Of a stretch of DNA of 33,354 bases, positions 15,388 to 24,062 are shown piece after piece. The position numbers and the translations under genes are program-made. The stretch's first letter is position 1; each line of letters opens with the position of its first letter. Under the pieces are notes generated by a model. The model was not told the DNA's origin. It worked only from the letters and a program-made list of their open reading frames with translations, and searched no databases. Source of the DNA: an uncultured Gammaproteobacteria bacterium (GTDB lineage Bacteria > Pseudomonadota > Gammaproteobacteria > Arenicellales > JAANXG01); the NCBI GenBank assembly GCA_947259395.1, contig CAMYMN010000038.1, forward strand, positions 1 through 33,354. The letters run 5' to 3'.

Positions 15388-15942
15388 TTAGTGATTTGTT
15401 TGATCTTCGGTGAGAGGGTCGGTTCGACCTGTCATACGGGTGATCTTGATTAATGTCCCCGATTCGTCGCCAGCCCGCTGTAGCAGCACATTAGTCGCCC
15501 CCAGGTCGCTGTTTTCAATAGTGATACTGATTTTGGGCCCATTTTGCGTTGGCACCCGGAGCACTTGGGCCGGCGATATTCCCAATTCGTGGGTGTAGAA
15601 GTCGGCCACCTTGCCGACTGGATCGCCACTGTGCAAAGTTGCCATCATCAGGGATTGTGCTCCCTCTGCCATCTTGTCCGTCATTTGCCAACTGCCGCCA
15701 TCTCGAGGTACCGCCCCGGGGTATATGCGAACCCCGAGCCGCTCTTCCGTAATCGTCGTGAAAGCCGTATAGGAGGCGGTTCCGGGTAGCTGTGTTGACG
15801 GCTTGTCTGTCGGCATAGGATTGCGAGATACATCAGTATCAAGTTCTTTGGGTCTGGAGCGCTCGCAGGCACTAAGGACCGTGATCGCTATCAGTAACAT
15901 TGGCAGCGACGTACCAAAAAGTAGCCGGTGATTGGATAACAT
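15388..15942 (-). CDS. Putative lipoprotein of unknown function
   Basis: The 184-residue product starts with a type II signal peptide: the hydrophobic segment PMLLIAITVLSAC ends in a lipobox LSAC with Cys26. It is therefore predicted to be a membrane-anchored lipoprotein. The mature part is soluble and includes RLGVRIYPGAVPRDGG and VADFYTHELGISPAQVL, a pattern seen in small hypothetical lipoproteins. I do not recognise the family. Its start lies only 5 bp after the stop of the upstream thioredoxin/TPR gene, so the two are probably co-transcribed and may act together. Confidence 0.8.
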   Translation of the reverse strand: MLSNHRLLFGTSLPMLLIAITVLSACERSRPKELDTDVSRNPMPTDKPSTQLPGTASYTAFTTITEERLGVRIYPGAVPRDGGSWQMTDKMAEGAQSLMMATLHSGDPVGKVADFYTHELGISPAQVLRVPTQNGPKISITIENSDLGATNVLLQRAGDESGTLIKITRMTGRTDPLTEDQTNH

Positions 15943-15947
15943 ATAGA

Positions 15948-16805
15948 CTATGGTGTCGTGTGTTGCACGCTTTTGAAGCGTCTACATAGCTCGTGGTCAG
16001 GGCCGAGCAGGGCGAAGATGGAAAACATACCACGACGAGCCTGTTCCTTGAGCGGGGATTCACTCTCCGCAATCTCAGAAAGTTGCTCCAGTGCGCCAGC
16101 GTAGTCGTCCTGCATGAGTAGACAGGCACTTAATTGATAACGCGAATGTGGGTCATTTGGGTTGACTTCTAGGGCTTGCTTCAATGTGTCTATCGAGGGG
16201 GCCTGATGGGCTATTTGGATAAATCGTAGATGGGCGGCTAATAAATCGATCTCAGGATCTTTAAATGCAGCGCGTGGGAGCTTTTCCAACACTTCCAACG
16301 CTTGTGCATGATTGCCCTGCTGGACCAATACTTTCGCCTGATTGAGTCGGATTCGATGGTCATCTGGCGCGGTCTTGGCCGCGTGATCCATAATCACCAC
16401 CGATTCGTCCAATGCCCGTTTTTGATACGCCTTGGCTGCCTGCAATCCGCCTCGTTGCGCCACGCGCGGCAGATACTTATCGATTGTGTTCCTGAAAAAT
16501 TGTTCGGAGTAGGCGCCGTGCACGGTTTCCGCAAGTTTCTCCCGGTGGTAGATGCGTACCGTTGGTATGCTGATGACACCTTGTTGTCTCGCGAAGTCTC
16601 GATGGGTATCAGTATTCATCAAAGTGAGCAAGAATCTTCCGCCAAAGTCATCGCAAAGTTTCACCAAATGGGGCAGCAAGCGCATGCATGGACCGGCATT
16701 AGGCGACCAGTAAAATACCATAACCGGTCCGCGCTTGGAGTTATCCAAGACCATCGAGTTGAAGTTGACTGGATTTATGTCGTGAATGTACTGCGGCGTA
16801 TTCAT
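15948..16805 (-). CDS. Thioredoxin-fold/TPR protein (YbbN/CnoX-like) with degenerate active site
   Basis: The first ~110 residues are a thioredoxin fold: VMVFYWSPNAGPCMRLLP holds the active-site position, and ISIPTVRIY contains the cis-Pro. The usual WCGPC is NAGPC here, so the first Cys is replaced by Ala and only one Cys remains. The remaining ~170 residues are helical TPR-like repeats (for example HAQALEVLEKLP, PSIDTLKQALEVNPNDPHSRYQLSACLL and DYAGALEQLSEIAE). This matches the E. coli YbbN/CnoX layout, a holdase co-chaperone with SxxC in place of CxxC. A chaperone rather than disulfide role is inferred. There is no signal peptide, so it is cytoplasmic. It is followed by a lipoprotein gene after 5 bp. 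Confidence 0.85.
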   Translation of the reverse strand: MNTPQYIHDINPVNFNSMVLDNSKRGPVMVFYWSPNAGPCMRLLPHLVKLCDDFGGRFLLTLMNTDTHRDFARQQGVISIPTVRIYHREKLAETVHGAYSEQFFRNTIDKYLPRVAQRGGLQAAKAYQKRALDESVVIMDHAAKTAPDDHRIRLNQAKVLVQQGNHAQALEVLEKLPRAAFKDPEIDLLAAHLRFIQIAHQAPSIDTLKQALEVNPNDPHSRYQLSACLLMQDDYAGALEQLSEIAESESPLKEQARRGMFSIFALLGPDHELCRRFKSVQHTTP

Positions 16806-16889
16806 GTGTGATCAAGCCAAAGAGGGGCTGGCTATATGGATGGCTTGCTCTATCGCTGCACCTATTATGTGACTAAGGACACACCTCCA

Positions 16890-17447
16890 TCAACGGTGAC
16901 GGCGGTGCGGATGGCGGTGACGGGGGTAACGATAAAACGGTCGGTGTGGCCACCACGGGTCATAAAACGGGCCCCAGAAATAGGGAGAGTGAAAATAGGG
17001 GTCATAGTCGGGAAGTGGCGCCCACAGATACAGATCATCGATTTGTACCACTGGAAATTGATATGGATATTTGCCGATGTTTCGGGTGACGCCTTGGGTG
17101 AGTGTACCGACAACGGTGATTTCACGTCCACGCTGATACTCCTCTGGCTCCACAAAGCCCGGTACTTGTGCGAAAAAGCGTCCCGTAGTCGTGCTGGAGT
17201 CGATGGGGCGACCGCCTCGTTGCAGACGTCTGGCAACAATCTGAATCCAGGTCTCTGTGCGTTGATTCTCGACTTCCACGATGGTGCCTCCCCAGCGCAC
17301 CCGCTCACCTGCGTATCGGTCTGCGTTCTGCACCGCGGCCAGCACCGTCGGCCCTTCGATCGGCGTTCGAATACCTTGTGGGGCCGTGGCACAAGCACTC
17401 AAACTGACTGCTACAACAACCCATAAACATTGCCGTTGACGACACAT
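16890..17447 (-). CDS. Slp family outer-membrane lipoprotein
   Basis: Slp is a starvation-induced outer-membrane lipoprotein in E. coli. This product starts at ATG 17447 (MCRQRQCLW) and has a signal peptide with lipobox LSAC, Cys19. The domain shows VRWGGTIVEVENQRTETWI, GRFFAQVPGFVEPEEYQRGREITVVG and VVQIDDLYLWAP, typical of the Slp fold. The C-terminus is unusual: aromatic and Pro-rich, followed by a His/Arg tail (RYPRHRHPHRRHR), which could bind metal or polyanions. The precise role is unknown. An ATG four codons upstream (17459) is a weaker alternative start. It is divergent from the 112-aa ORF at 17600. Confidence 0.85.
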   Translation of the reverse strand: MCRQRQCLWVVVAVSLSACATAPQGIRTPIEGPTVLAAVQNADRYAGERVRWGGTIVEVENQRTETWIQIVARRLQRGGRPIDSSTTTGRFFAQVPGFVEPEEYQRGREITVVGTLTQGVTRNIGKYPYQFPVVQIDDLYLWAPLPDYDPYFHSPYFWGPFYDPWWPHRPFYRYPRHRHPHRRHR

Positions 17448-17599
17448 AGAAGCGCTCACTTTACCTTTGTTCCACTCGTTAGTGAATTATTGAGAACCTT
17501 AAGTTCCCGCTTTGTTTCCCCACTACTGATGTATCACTATAATAACTCGTGTCACGGGTAATGGTTGACATTTAATTATCAAAATAAAAGGAAAAATTG

Positions 17600-17938
17600 A
17601 TGTCTCAGCTCAAACCGCGGAATACGCAGACCATTTCGTTTACGGCCAGCGAGCCATTACACAAACGTGTCCCGACTCGCGATGAAGACGGGCGATTGCT
17701 CGGCGACTTTATGGTGTTGATACCAGGTTTGAGGGAATGGCCGAAGCAGCGCTTCAATGATCGCGTAGCGGGCATCCAAGCGGTGCTGGGTGGCTTCAAT
17801 GAGGTCGTGTTTGCAGACCTCAACGTGCCGTTGAATTTGTTGTGGGTATCCGTGAAGGCAAAGCCGGGCATTATCTCCGCGGTTGCAGCTTCGATTCAGC
17901 ATCGCGTACCCGAGGCGCGGGTCATCAGTTCTCATTAA
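17600..17938 (+). CDS. Conserved-looking hypothetical protein, 112 aa
   Basis: A single small gene stands between divergent slp and convergent clc. ATG 17600 follows AAAAGGAAAA, a good ribosome-binding site about 8 nt upstream, and an AT-rich leader of about 140 bp separates it from slp. The product is soluble with no signal or Cys motif. Readable blocks are GRLLGDFMVLIPGLREWP, a central EVVFADLNVPLNLLWVSVKAKPGI and AASIQHRVPEARVISS. The alternating hydrophobic pattern near the end suggests an alpha/beta fold, as in small ferredoxin-like regulatory domains, but I cannot name the family. Good codon structure and its RBS support a real gene. Confidence 0.7.
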   Translation: MSQLKPRNTQTISFTASEPLHKRVPTRDEDGRLLGDFMVLIPGLREWPKQRFNDRVAGIQAVLGGFNEVVFADLNVPLNLLWVSVKAKPGIISAVAASIQHRVPEARVISSH

Positions 17939-17996
17939 GCCGTAAATTTCCCCAAGAATTATGAATAGGGGGCGGGCGCCTTGGTGCTAGGTCCAT

Positions 17997-19769
17997 TCAC
18001 GTACGATAGGCTTTCTCTATTTCGGTCCTGGTCAACACTCCATAGATTTTTTGCTTGCCCACACCGCGGGCCCCGGTGACATATAACGCCTCAGTACCGG
18101 TTTTTTGCAGAATATCCTGCGCTTCCTGAAGCGTCGCCAAAACATTGGTCCTAGACAGGTCCTTGCGAAGCGCTGGTATCTCCATCAGGTCGATGGTGTC
18201 GTCTTGGTTGTCTTTGAGATGGCGCGCAAGGTCTGCCGCGGGTAGCAATGCGACAGCTTCCCCCTGGTGACGAATTACAATCCAATTAGGTTCTTTCTTG
18301 AGCATGGTTTTCGCCGTGGTGCGTCTGATTTGACGCGGCTCGCGGATGATGTTGCGGTCCATGACGCTGGCGACGCCGACGCGTCGCAAAGCTTGGGCTA
18401 TGGGATCGTTGCGGTAATCCAGGCCGCGCGCCAACATCAACATTCGGTATACAGAAGTTTTACCGAACGCAACCCTAGCCATCAGCCCTGCGGAAACCAC
18501 CGCAATCATGCCCGGTAATATAATGTTGGGATTAGCAGTAAGCTCCAACATCGCAATCAACGCCGCTAATGGCGCTTGTAAGGTGGCACCCATCATTGCG
18601 CCCATGCCGAGCATCGCGTACAAGCCGGGCGTGCTGACATTGCCAATCCAAATCAACGCCAGTGCGCCCATCGCACCGCCGGCGGTGGCGCCGATGACCA
18701 GTGTTGGGGCGATAAGCCCTCCCGGTAATCCCAGTCCAAGCCCTGCTGTGGTGGCCACCAGCTTGGCGCCGACGATAAGGACTAAGGTGGCAAGCGCCAC
18801 CTCTCCCAATAACGCATCATTGACCGTGTCGTATCCGATTCCCATGATCTCGGGCACCGGCACAGCAAGTAGGCCGATCAGCAACCCGGCGAGGCCGGTG
18901 CGTATCCACACCGGATAGCGCGCAAATACATGTGTGGTCCACAGTAGCAATTGAATGAATAACGCCGCCAGACTGCCAATGATCAACCCCATTACCAATA
19001 CGTATGGGAGTTCGGCGATGGAAGACCACTCCAACGGCGGCACGAAGAAGGCCGGTTCGGCGCCAAATACCGCGCGGGTCAGGGTGGTAGCACTTACCGC
19101 AGCCAGAATGATGGGGGTAAATCCGAGGATGGTGTACTCCATCAATACCACTTCCATCGCAAATATGACCCCGGCCAAGGGCGTGTTGAATCCGGCGGCG
19201 ATCGCGGCTGCCACGCCACAACCAACCAGGATGCGCACGCTGTTGTTCGGTAGTCCCAGTCGCTGGCCGAGGCTACTCCCCGCCCACGCGCCCAAGTGAA
19301 TGCTGGGCCCCTCGCGCCCTACTGAGTGGCCGCTGACAATGCTCAGCGCAGCGCCGATAAACTGCATAACGGCGTTACGAAAAGGCAGGTGGCCTTGATA
19401 GTAGGACAAGCGCTCAATGACGTGAACAACACCGACCTGACGAGTGGAGCTGGTTACGAACTGAAAGACGACACCTATAGTCAAACCCCCGGCTACCGGG
19501 AGTAGTACACGATATAGGTTGGGAAGGCTCTCGTACGCCTCTGCGGTGCCCGCGGGCAGGAATGTGCCTTGTGCGCTCTCTACGAGAATTCGAAATACAA
19601 TGATGACCGCGCCGGATAACAATCCGCACAGAATTCCCACCAAAGACAACTGCGGCAGCGCCTCGATGTGAGCCATGCGCAAGCGCTGGCGTTCAAAAAA
19701 CTGAGAGATCCCGCCGGACCAATCGGCCGACGTACCGTACTGCTGTTTAGTGTCGGGTTGCTTCGCCAT
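17997..19769 (-). CDS. ClC-family chloride channel/antiporter with C-terminal CBS region
   Basis: ClC proteins move chloride (often in exchange for protons) across the inner membrane. The 590-residue product has many membrane helices and the family signatures: GREGPSIHLG with gating Glu153, GVIFAMEVVL with Glu206 at the position of the proton glutamate of exchangers, and GGLIAPTLVIGAT at the third selectivity segment. Residues from about 450 on (VASVMDRNIIREP, then PALRKDLSRTNVLATLQEAQDIL) form a CBS-pair regulatory domain that probably binds a nucleotide. Conservation of both glutamates points to H+/Cl- exchange rather than a pure channel. It follows the phosphomannomutase gene by about 52 bp on the same strand. 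Confidence 0.92.
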   Translation of the reverse strand: MAKQPDTKQQYGTSADWSGGISQFFERQRLRMAHIEALPQLSLVGILCGLLSGAVIIVFRILVESAQGTFLPAGTAEAYESLPNLYRVLLPVAGGLTIGVVFQFVTSSTRQVGVVHVIERLSYYQGHLPFRNAVMQFIGAALSIVSGHSVGREGPSIHLGAWAGSSLGQRLGLPNNSVRILVGCGVAAAIAAGFNTPLAGVIFAMEVVLMEYTILGFTPIILAAVSATTLTRAVFGAEPAFFVPPLEWSSIAELPYVLVMGLIIGSLAALFIQLLLWTTHVFARYPVWIRTGLAGLLIGLLAVPVPEIMGIGYDTVNDALLGEVALATLVLIVGAKLVATTAGLGLGLPGGLIAPTLVIGATAGGAMGALALIWIGNVSTPGLYAMLGMGAMMGATLQAPLAALIAMLELTANPNIILPGMIAVVSAGLMARVAFGKTSVYRMLMLARGLDYRNDPIAQALRRVGVASVMDRNIIREPRQIRRTTAKTMLKKEPNWIVIRHQGEAVALLPAADLARHLKDNQDDTIDLMEIPALRKDLSRTNVLATLQEAQDILQKTGTEALYVTGARGVGKQKIYGVLTRTEIEKAYRT

Positions 19770-19821
19770 CGAAAGTCAGCCACAAGATGGCGCGCGTCAT
19801 CGCTTATAAAATCCTGTTGCG

Positions 19822-21210
19822 CTAAAACGGAATTGCGATGCCAGGCCGGGTTTGTCGAATGAGCGAGCGAAATTGTTCCTGAATTCGTTCCAGGGCCTCC
19901 TGGTTGTCGCCTTCGAACCGTAACACGAGTATCGGGGTGGTATTAGAAGGACGCACCAAGCCGAAACCATCATCAAAATCAACTCGCAGTCCGTCGATCA
20001 TACTGACCTGTCCGTCCGAGAAATCAGCATTATCCGCCAGTTCCTTCATTACCACGAAGTGCTCGCCTTCCGGAAATTCGATGCGTAATTCAGGTGTATT
20101 AATACTGTCTGGTAACTGGGCGAAGACTTGCGCCGGTGGACGATCATCTTTGGACAGTAGCTCTATGAGCCGGGCACCGGCATAAAGACCGTCATCAAAT
20201 CCATACCACCGCTCTTTGAAGAAGAAATGCCCACTCATTTCACCGGCCAGTGCTGCGTCTTCACTTTGCTTGAGCTTTGCTTTGATGAAGGAGTGGCCCG
20301 TTCGCCACATCAACGGAACGCCGCCCTCAGCTTCAATCGCCATAGGCAGCGTGCGCGAACATTTGACGTCATAGATGATTTGCGCGCCCGGTTGCCGGCC
20401 AAGTACATCGCGGGCGTACAAGATCATTTGCCGGTCCGGCCAAATAACCGTGCCATCCGGTGATATGACCCCGAGACGGTCACCATCACCATCGAATGCA
20501 AGGCCCAAGTCCGCTTTGGCGCTGGTCACGGCCTGGATCAAGTCTTGCAGGTTCTCCGGTTGACTGGGGTCAGGATGGTGATTGGGGAATTCGCCGTCCA
20601 CTTCGCAATAGAGTTCTATGGTCTCGCAACCCAGGCGGCGGAACAGTTCGGGGGCGACCGCACCGGCTATGCCGTTTCCGCAGTCGATCGCAATCTTGAG
20701 TGACCTGCGAATATCCATATCGCCGACGATACGCTCGATATACGCGTCGGTGACCTCTTTTTGTGTGCGCTGTCCGCTACCCGACATCAATTCACCGTTC
20801 AAGATGCGTTTTTTCAGGCCTTGAATCCGCTCCCCCGACAGCGTTTCACCAGCGATGATCATCTTGAAACCGTTATAATTCGGCGGGTTGTGACTGCCGG
20901 TCACCGCCACTGCCGAGCCGACGTTCAAATGTTGGTTCGCGAAATATACCACGGGTGTCGGTGCCGGCCCGATGTCCACGACATCACATCCGGATGCCAT
21001 GATTCCCTCGGAAAGGGAGTCGCATAGCATAGGGCCGGACAACCGCCCGTCGCGGCCGATCACCACCGCGGCATCACCGTGGGCTTGCGCCTCACTACCA
21101 ATGGCCTGACCAATGCGGCGTGCGTTGTCTGTCGTTAAGGTGTGATCGACCACACCGCGAATGTCATAGGCCTTGAAAATCTCGTTGGGAAGGGATTGTT
21201 GATTGTTCAT
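19822..21210 (-). CDS. algC: Phosphomannomutase/phosphoglucomutase (AlgC-like)
   Basis: This alpha-D-phosphohexomutase interconverts hexose 1- and 6-phosphates of mannose and glucose for exopolysaccharide, LPS and glycogen precursors. The 462-residue length is that of P. aeruginosa AlgC. Motifs in order: active-site phosphoserine Ser106 in AVTGSHNPP; magnesium loop DGDGDR at 240-245; sugar-binding GEMSGHFFF; and phosphate-binding RPSNTTP near the C-terminus. N-terminal IFKAYDIRG is also typical. GAGAG precedes the ATG at a suitable distance. In pseudomonads algC follows coaBC-dut; here it is about 8 kb away, behind the TCA genes. The symbol is by similarity. Confidence 0.93.
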   Translation of the reverse strand: MNNQQSLPNEIFKAYDIRGVVDHTLTTDNARRIGQAIGSEAQAHGDAAVVIGRDGRLSGPMLCDSLSEGIMASGCDVVDIGPAPTPVVYFANQHLNVGSAVAVTGSHNPPNYNGFKMIIAGETLSGERIQGLKKRILNGELMSGSGQRTQKEVTDAYIERIVGDMDIRRSLKIAIDCGNGIAGAVAPELFRRLGCETIELYCEVDGEFPNHHPDPSQPENLQDLIQAVTSAKADLGLAFDGDGDRLGVISPDGTVIWPDRQMILYARDVLGRQPGAQIIYDVKCSRTLPMAIEAEGGVPLMWRTGHSFIKAKLKQSEDAALAGEMSGHFFFKERWYGFDDGLYAGARLIELLSKDDRPPAQVFAQLPDSINTPELRIEFPEGEHFVVMKELADNADFSDGQVSMIDGLRVDFDDGFGLVRPSNTTPILVLRFEGDNQEALERIQEQFRSLIRQTRPGIAIPF

Positions 21211-21303
21211 TATGGTATAGCTCTCAAAAACACGCGCATTATATGGTCGTTACAGTCCTATTGCACTCATCTTTCGTTCACTTCGTTGAACTCAACACGA
21301 GAA

Positions 21304-22725
21304 TCAATTTGCGCGATGAATCGCGCGTTTGTGCACCGCGAGAGCGGCCTCGTGTACCGCCTCGGACAGCGTAGGATGCGCATGCACAGTTCTCGCGATA
21401 TCCTCGGCGCTGGCGGTGAATTCCATTGCGATGACCACTTCGGCGATCAATTCTGACGCCTGAGATCCAATGATGTGTACGCCCAGTATCTCATCGGTGT
21501 GTTTGTGAGCGAGGATTTTAACGCGACCGGCCGTGTCGTCGACAGCCAGGGCACGTCCGGTGGCCGCGAACGGAAACACACCAGCGCTGTAGGGGATCTC
21601 CGCCTTTTGCAAATCTTGTTCGGCGCGGCCCACCCAAGCGATCTCGGGATGCGTATAGATTACCCAGGGAATCACGTCATAGTTGACATGCGCCGATTGA
21701 CCTGCAATGAGTTCGGCAACTGCGATACCTTCTTCTGAGCCTTTGTGCGCGAGCATGGGGCCGCGAACGACATCTCCCACCGCATACACGCCCGGCACGC
21801 TGGTACGGCACTGCTCATCCACGCGGATGAATCCGCGTTCGTCTAGGTCAACACCCACTCCAGGCTCCAACAAGTTCTCCGTATAGGGCCGCCGACCGAC
21901 GGCAACGACCAGACGATCAACCTTTAATTTATGTTCACCGTCATTGTCGGCATAGGACACAGTAACCGAGTCAGCGGTTGATTTCGCTCCCGTCACATTG
22001 GTACCAAGTCTGATGTCCAGTCCTTGTTGTTTGAATTGCCGTGCGGCGTCTTTGGCAATTTGTTGGTCCACCGTAGGCAACAACGTTGGCAGTGCTTCTA
22101 GAATGACGACCTTCGATCCCAGACGACTCCATACGCTGCCTAACTCGAGTCCGATGACGCCGGCACCGACGACGCCGAGACGTTTGGGCGGCTGTTTGAA
22201 ATTCAAGGCGCCGGTGGAGTCGACGATATGCTTATCGTCAAAGGGTGCAACAGCAAGCTCGATCGGTGCAGAACCTGTCGCCAACACTACGTTGGCGGTC
22301 TGCACAGTATCTTCATTTTGTTGATTCGTGATCTTGATTTGGTCCTTGGCCACTAGTCGCCCATGGCCATGGATGAAGGTGACCTTGTTGTGCTTGAAGA
22401 GTCCTTCGATGCCTTTAGTCAGGGCAGACACAATTTTTTCTTTGCGCGCCAGCATGGCTGCGATATCCATGGTGGCGCCCTCGATGTGAATTCCATGGGA
22501 CTGCAGTTGATGTTGCACGCGATGATACTGCGCGGAGGAATCCAGCAAGGCCTTGGACGGTATGCATCCGACGTTTAAACACGTCCCTCCCAGGGAGGGC
22601 TTGCCGTTGTTGTCCGTCCACTGGTCCACACAGGCTGTGTTTAGTCCTAGTTGGGCGCAACGAATAGCCGCGACATAGCCGGCCGGGCCGGCGCCGACGA
22701 CAACGACATCATAAAGTTGTGACAT
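21304..22725 (-). CDS. lpdA: Dihydrolipoyl dehydrogenase (E3)
   Basis: Lpd reoxidises the dihydrolipoyl groups of 2-oxoglutarate (and pyruvate) dehydrogenase with NAD+. The 473-residue flavoprotein shows VVVGAGPAGYVAA (FAD), the redox-active pair Cys49/Cys54 in GGTCLNVGCIPSK, the NAD-binding LGVVGAGVIGLELGSVW, FAD-ribityl GVYAVGDVVRGPMLAHK and the His-Glu couple HAHPTLSEAVHE near the C-terminus. The start at 22725 follows a weak TTGGATAAG. It lies 128 bp after sucB, so it probably belongs to the same transcript as gltA-sucA-sucB. Confidence 0.97.
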   Translation of the reverse strand: MSQLYDVVVVGAGPAGYVAAIRCAQLGLNTACVDQWTDNNGKPSLGGTCLNVGCIPSKALLDSSAQYHRVQHQLQSHGIHIEGATMDIAAMLARKEKIVSALTKGIEGLFKHNKVTFIHGHGRLVAKDQIKITNQQNEDTVQTANVVLATGSAPIELAVAPFDDKHIVDSTGALNFKQPPKRLGVVGAGVIGLELGSVWSRLGSKVVILEALPTLLPTVDQQIAKDAARQFKQQGLDIRLGTNVTGAKSTADSVTVSYADNDGEHKLKVDRLVVAVGRRPYTENLLEPGVGVDLDERGFIRVDEQCRTSVPGVYAVGDVVRGPMLAHKGSEEGIAVAELIAGQSAHVNYDVIPWVIYTHPEIAWVGRAEQDLQKAEIPYSAGVFPFAATGRALAVDDTAGRVKILAHKHTDEILGVHIIGSQASELIAEVVIAMEFTASAEDIARTVHAHPTLSEAVHEAALAVHKRAIHRAN

Positions 22726-22853
22726 TGTGACTTATCCAAGTACTGTAAAGATCTGCAGTGTTCAACCTAAGTCTGGTGCTGAGAACCCGGATTCGGGTCG
22801 TTGATATTCTGGTGCGCAAGGTTCGATATACGGGTTGAGCGCATCCAGTTGTG

Positions 22854-24062
22854 TCAGATTTCCAACAATAGACGCGCTGGATCTTCAAGCGACTCTTTAA
22901 TCGTTACCAGAAACCGCACCGCTTCGGCGCCGTCGATGATGCGATGGTCATAGGTCAGGGCTAGATACATCATCGGCCGAATCACGATCTCGCCATCCTC
23001 GGCCACCGGTCGTTGCTCAATGCGATGCATTCCTAAGATCGCACTTTGCGGGGGATTGAGAATTGGCGTAGATAGCATTGAGCCGAATATGCCGCCGTTG
23101 GTAATGGTAAAAGTGCCACCGGTTAATTCCTCCATGGCCAGTGTTCCACCGCGGGCCTTGTCTGCCAAGTTGGCGATTTCAGTTTCCAACTCAGCAAAGT
23201 TTTTTTCGTCGGCGTCACGAACTACAGGTACAACTAATCCTCGGGGCGATGCAGCGGCTATCCCAATGTCGTAATATTGATGAAAGACGATGTCGTTGCC
23301 CTCGATAGAACCATTCACCGCTGGATATCGTTTCAGCGCTTCCACGCTTGCCTTGACAAAAAACGACATAAAGCCCAAACGCGTGCCATGCTTGTTTTCA
23401 AACATTTCCTTGTACTTTTTCCTTAGATCAAGCACTGCCTGCAGGTTGACATCATTGAAGGTTGTCAGCATCGCGGCGGTGTGTTGTGCTTGAACCAGCC
23501 GCTGGGCGATGGTTGCCCGGAGACGAGACATTGGCTGCCGACGCTCGGATCGATCCCCCTTGGTCACCGTGGACACGGAAGCGGGCGCCGCAGCTACCTG
23601 CTGTGGAACGGTTTCGATCTGCTTGTTGCTATCGAGAAACTTGATGACATCCGCCTTGGTCACCCGGCCGTCCTTACCGGTTCCCGCTATCTTTGAGATA
23701 TCCAGGCTATTGTCGGCCACCAGCTTGCGCACCGCCGGGCTCATCGGGGTCGCGGTTTGCGCCACTTCAGGTTCAGGCTCGGCTTCCGGTGAGATGGAGG
23801 GTTCCGCTGCCGTCTCTGCAACCTTCGCCGGCTCAATAACGGCGAGTAATTCGTCGCTGGTTACAACATCGCCGCTGTTGCGAGCCAACTCCTTGATCAC
23901 ACCGTCCTGCGGCGCGGGCACCTCGAGCACGACCTTTTCGGTCTCGATATCGACCAGATTTTCGTCGCGACGAACCGTATCGCCGACCTTCTTGTGCCAG
24001 GTCAACAATGTCGCTTCGGTAACGGACTCCGGCAACATCGGAACTTTGACGTCAACTGACAT
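22854..24062 (-). CDS. sucB: 2-oxoglutarate dehydrogenase E2, dihydrolipoyllysine succinyltransferase
   Basis: SucB transfers the succinyl group from the E1 thiamine to CoA through a swinging lipoyl arm. The 402-residue protein has a lipoyl domain with the modified Lys43 ([11 protein letters not shown]), a Pro/Ala/Glu hinge, a peripheral subunit-binding domain ([27 protein letters not shown] split across residues ~109-135) and a catalytic domain with active-site His in [12 protein letters not shown] close to the C-terminus. One lipoyl domain is usual for SucB, versus one to three in pyruvate E2. The start overlaps the sucA stop by 11 nt, implying translational coupling. Confidence 0.97.
   Translation of the reverse strand: MSVDVKVPMLPESVTEATLLTWHKKVGDTVRRDENLVDIETEKVVLEVPAPQDGVIKELARNSGDVVTSDELLAVIEPAKVAETAAEPSISPEAEPEPEVAQTATPMSPAVRKLVADNSLDISKIAGTGKDGRVTKADVIKFLDSNKQIETVPQQVAAAPASVSTVTKGDRSERRQPMSRLRATIAQRLVQAQHTAAMLTTFNDVNLQAVLDLRKKYKEMFENKHGTRLGFMSFFVKASVEALKRYPAVNGSIEGNDIVFHQYYDIGIAAASPRGLVVPVVRDADEKNFAELETEIANLADKARGGTLAMEELTGGTFTITNGGIFGSMLSTPILNPPQSAILGMHRIEQRPVAEDGEIVIRPMMYLALTYDHRIIDGAEAVRFLVTIKESLEDPARLLLEI

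Noticed and set aside
22790-22815. Small hairpin AACCCG/CGGGTC between sucB and lpdA as a terminator
   Set aside because: The stem is only 5-6 bp, without a T-run in either direction.
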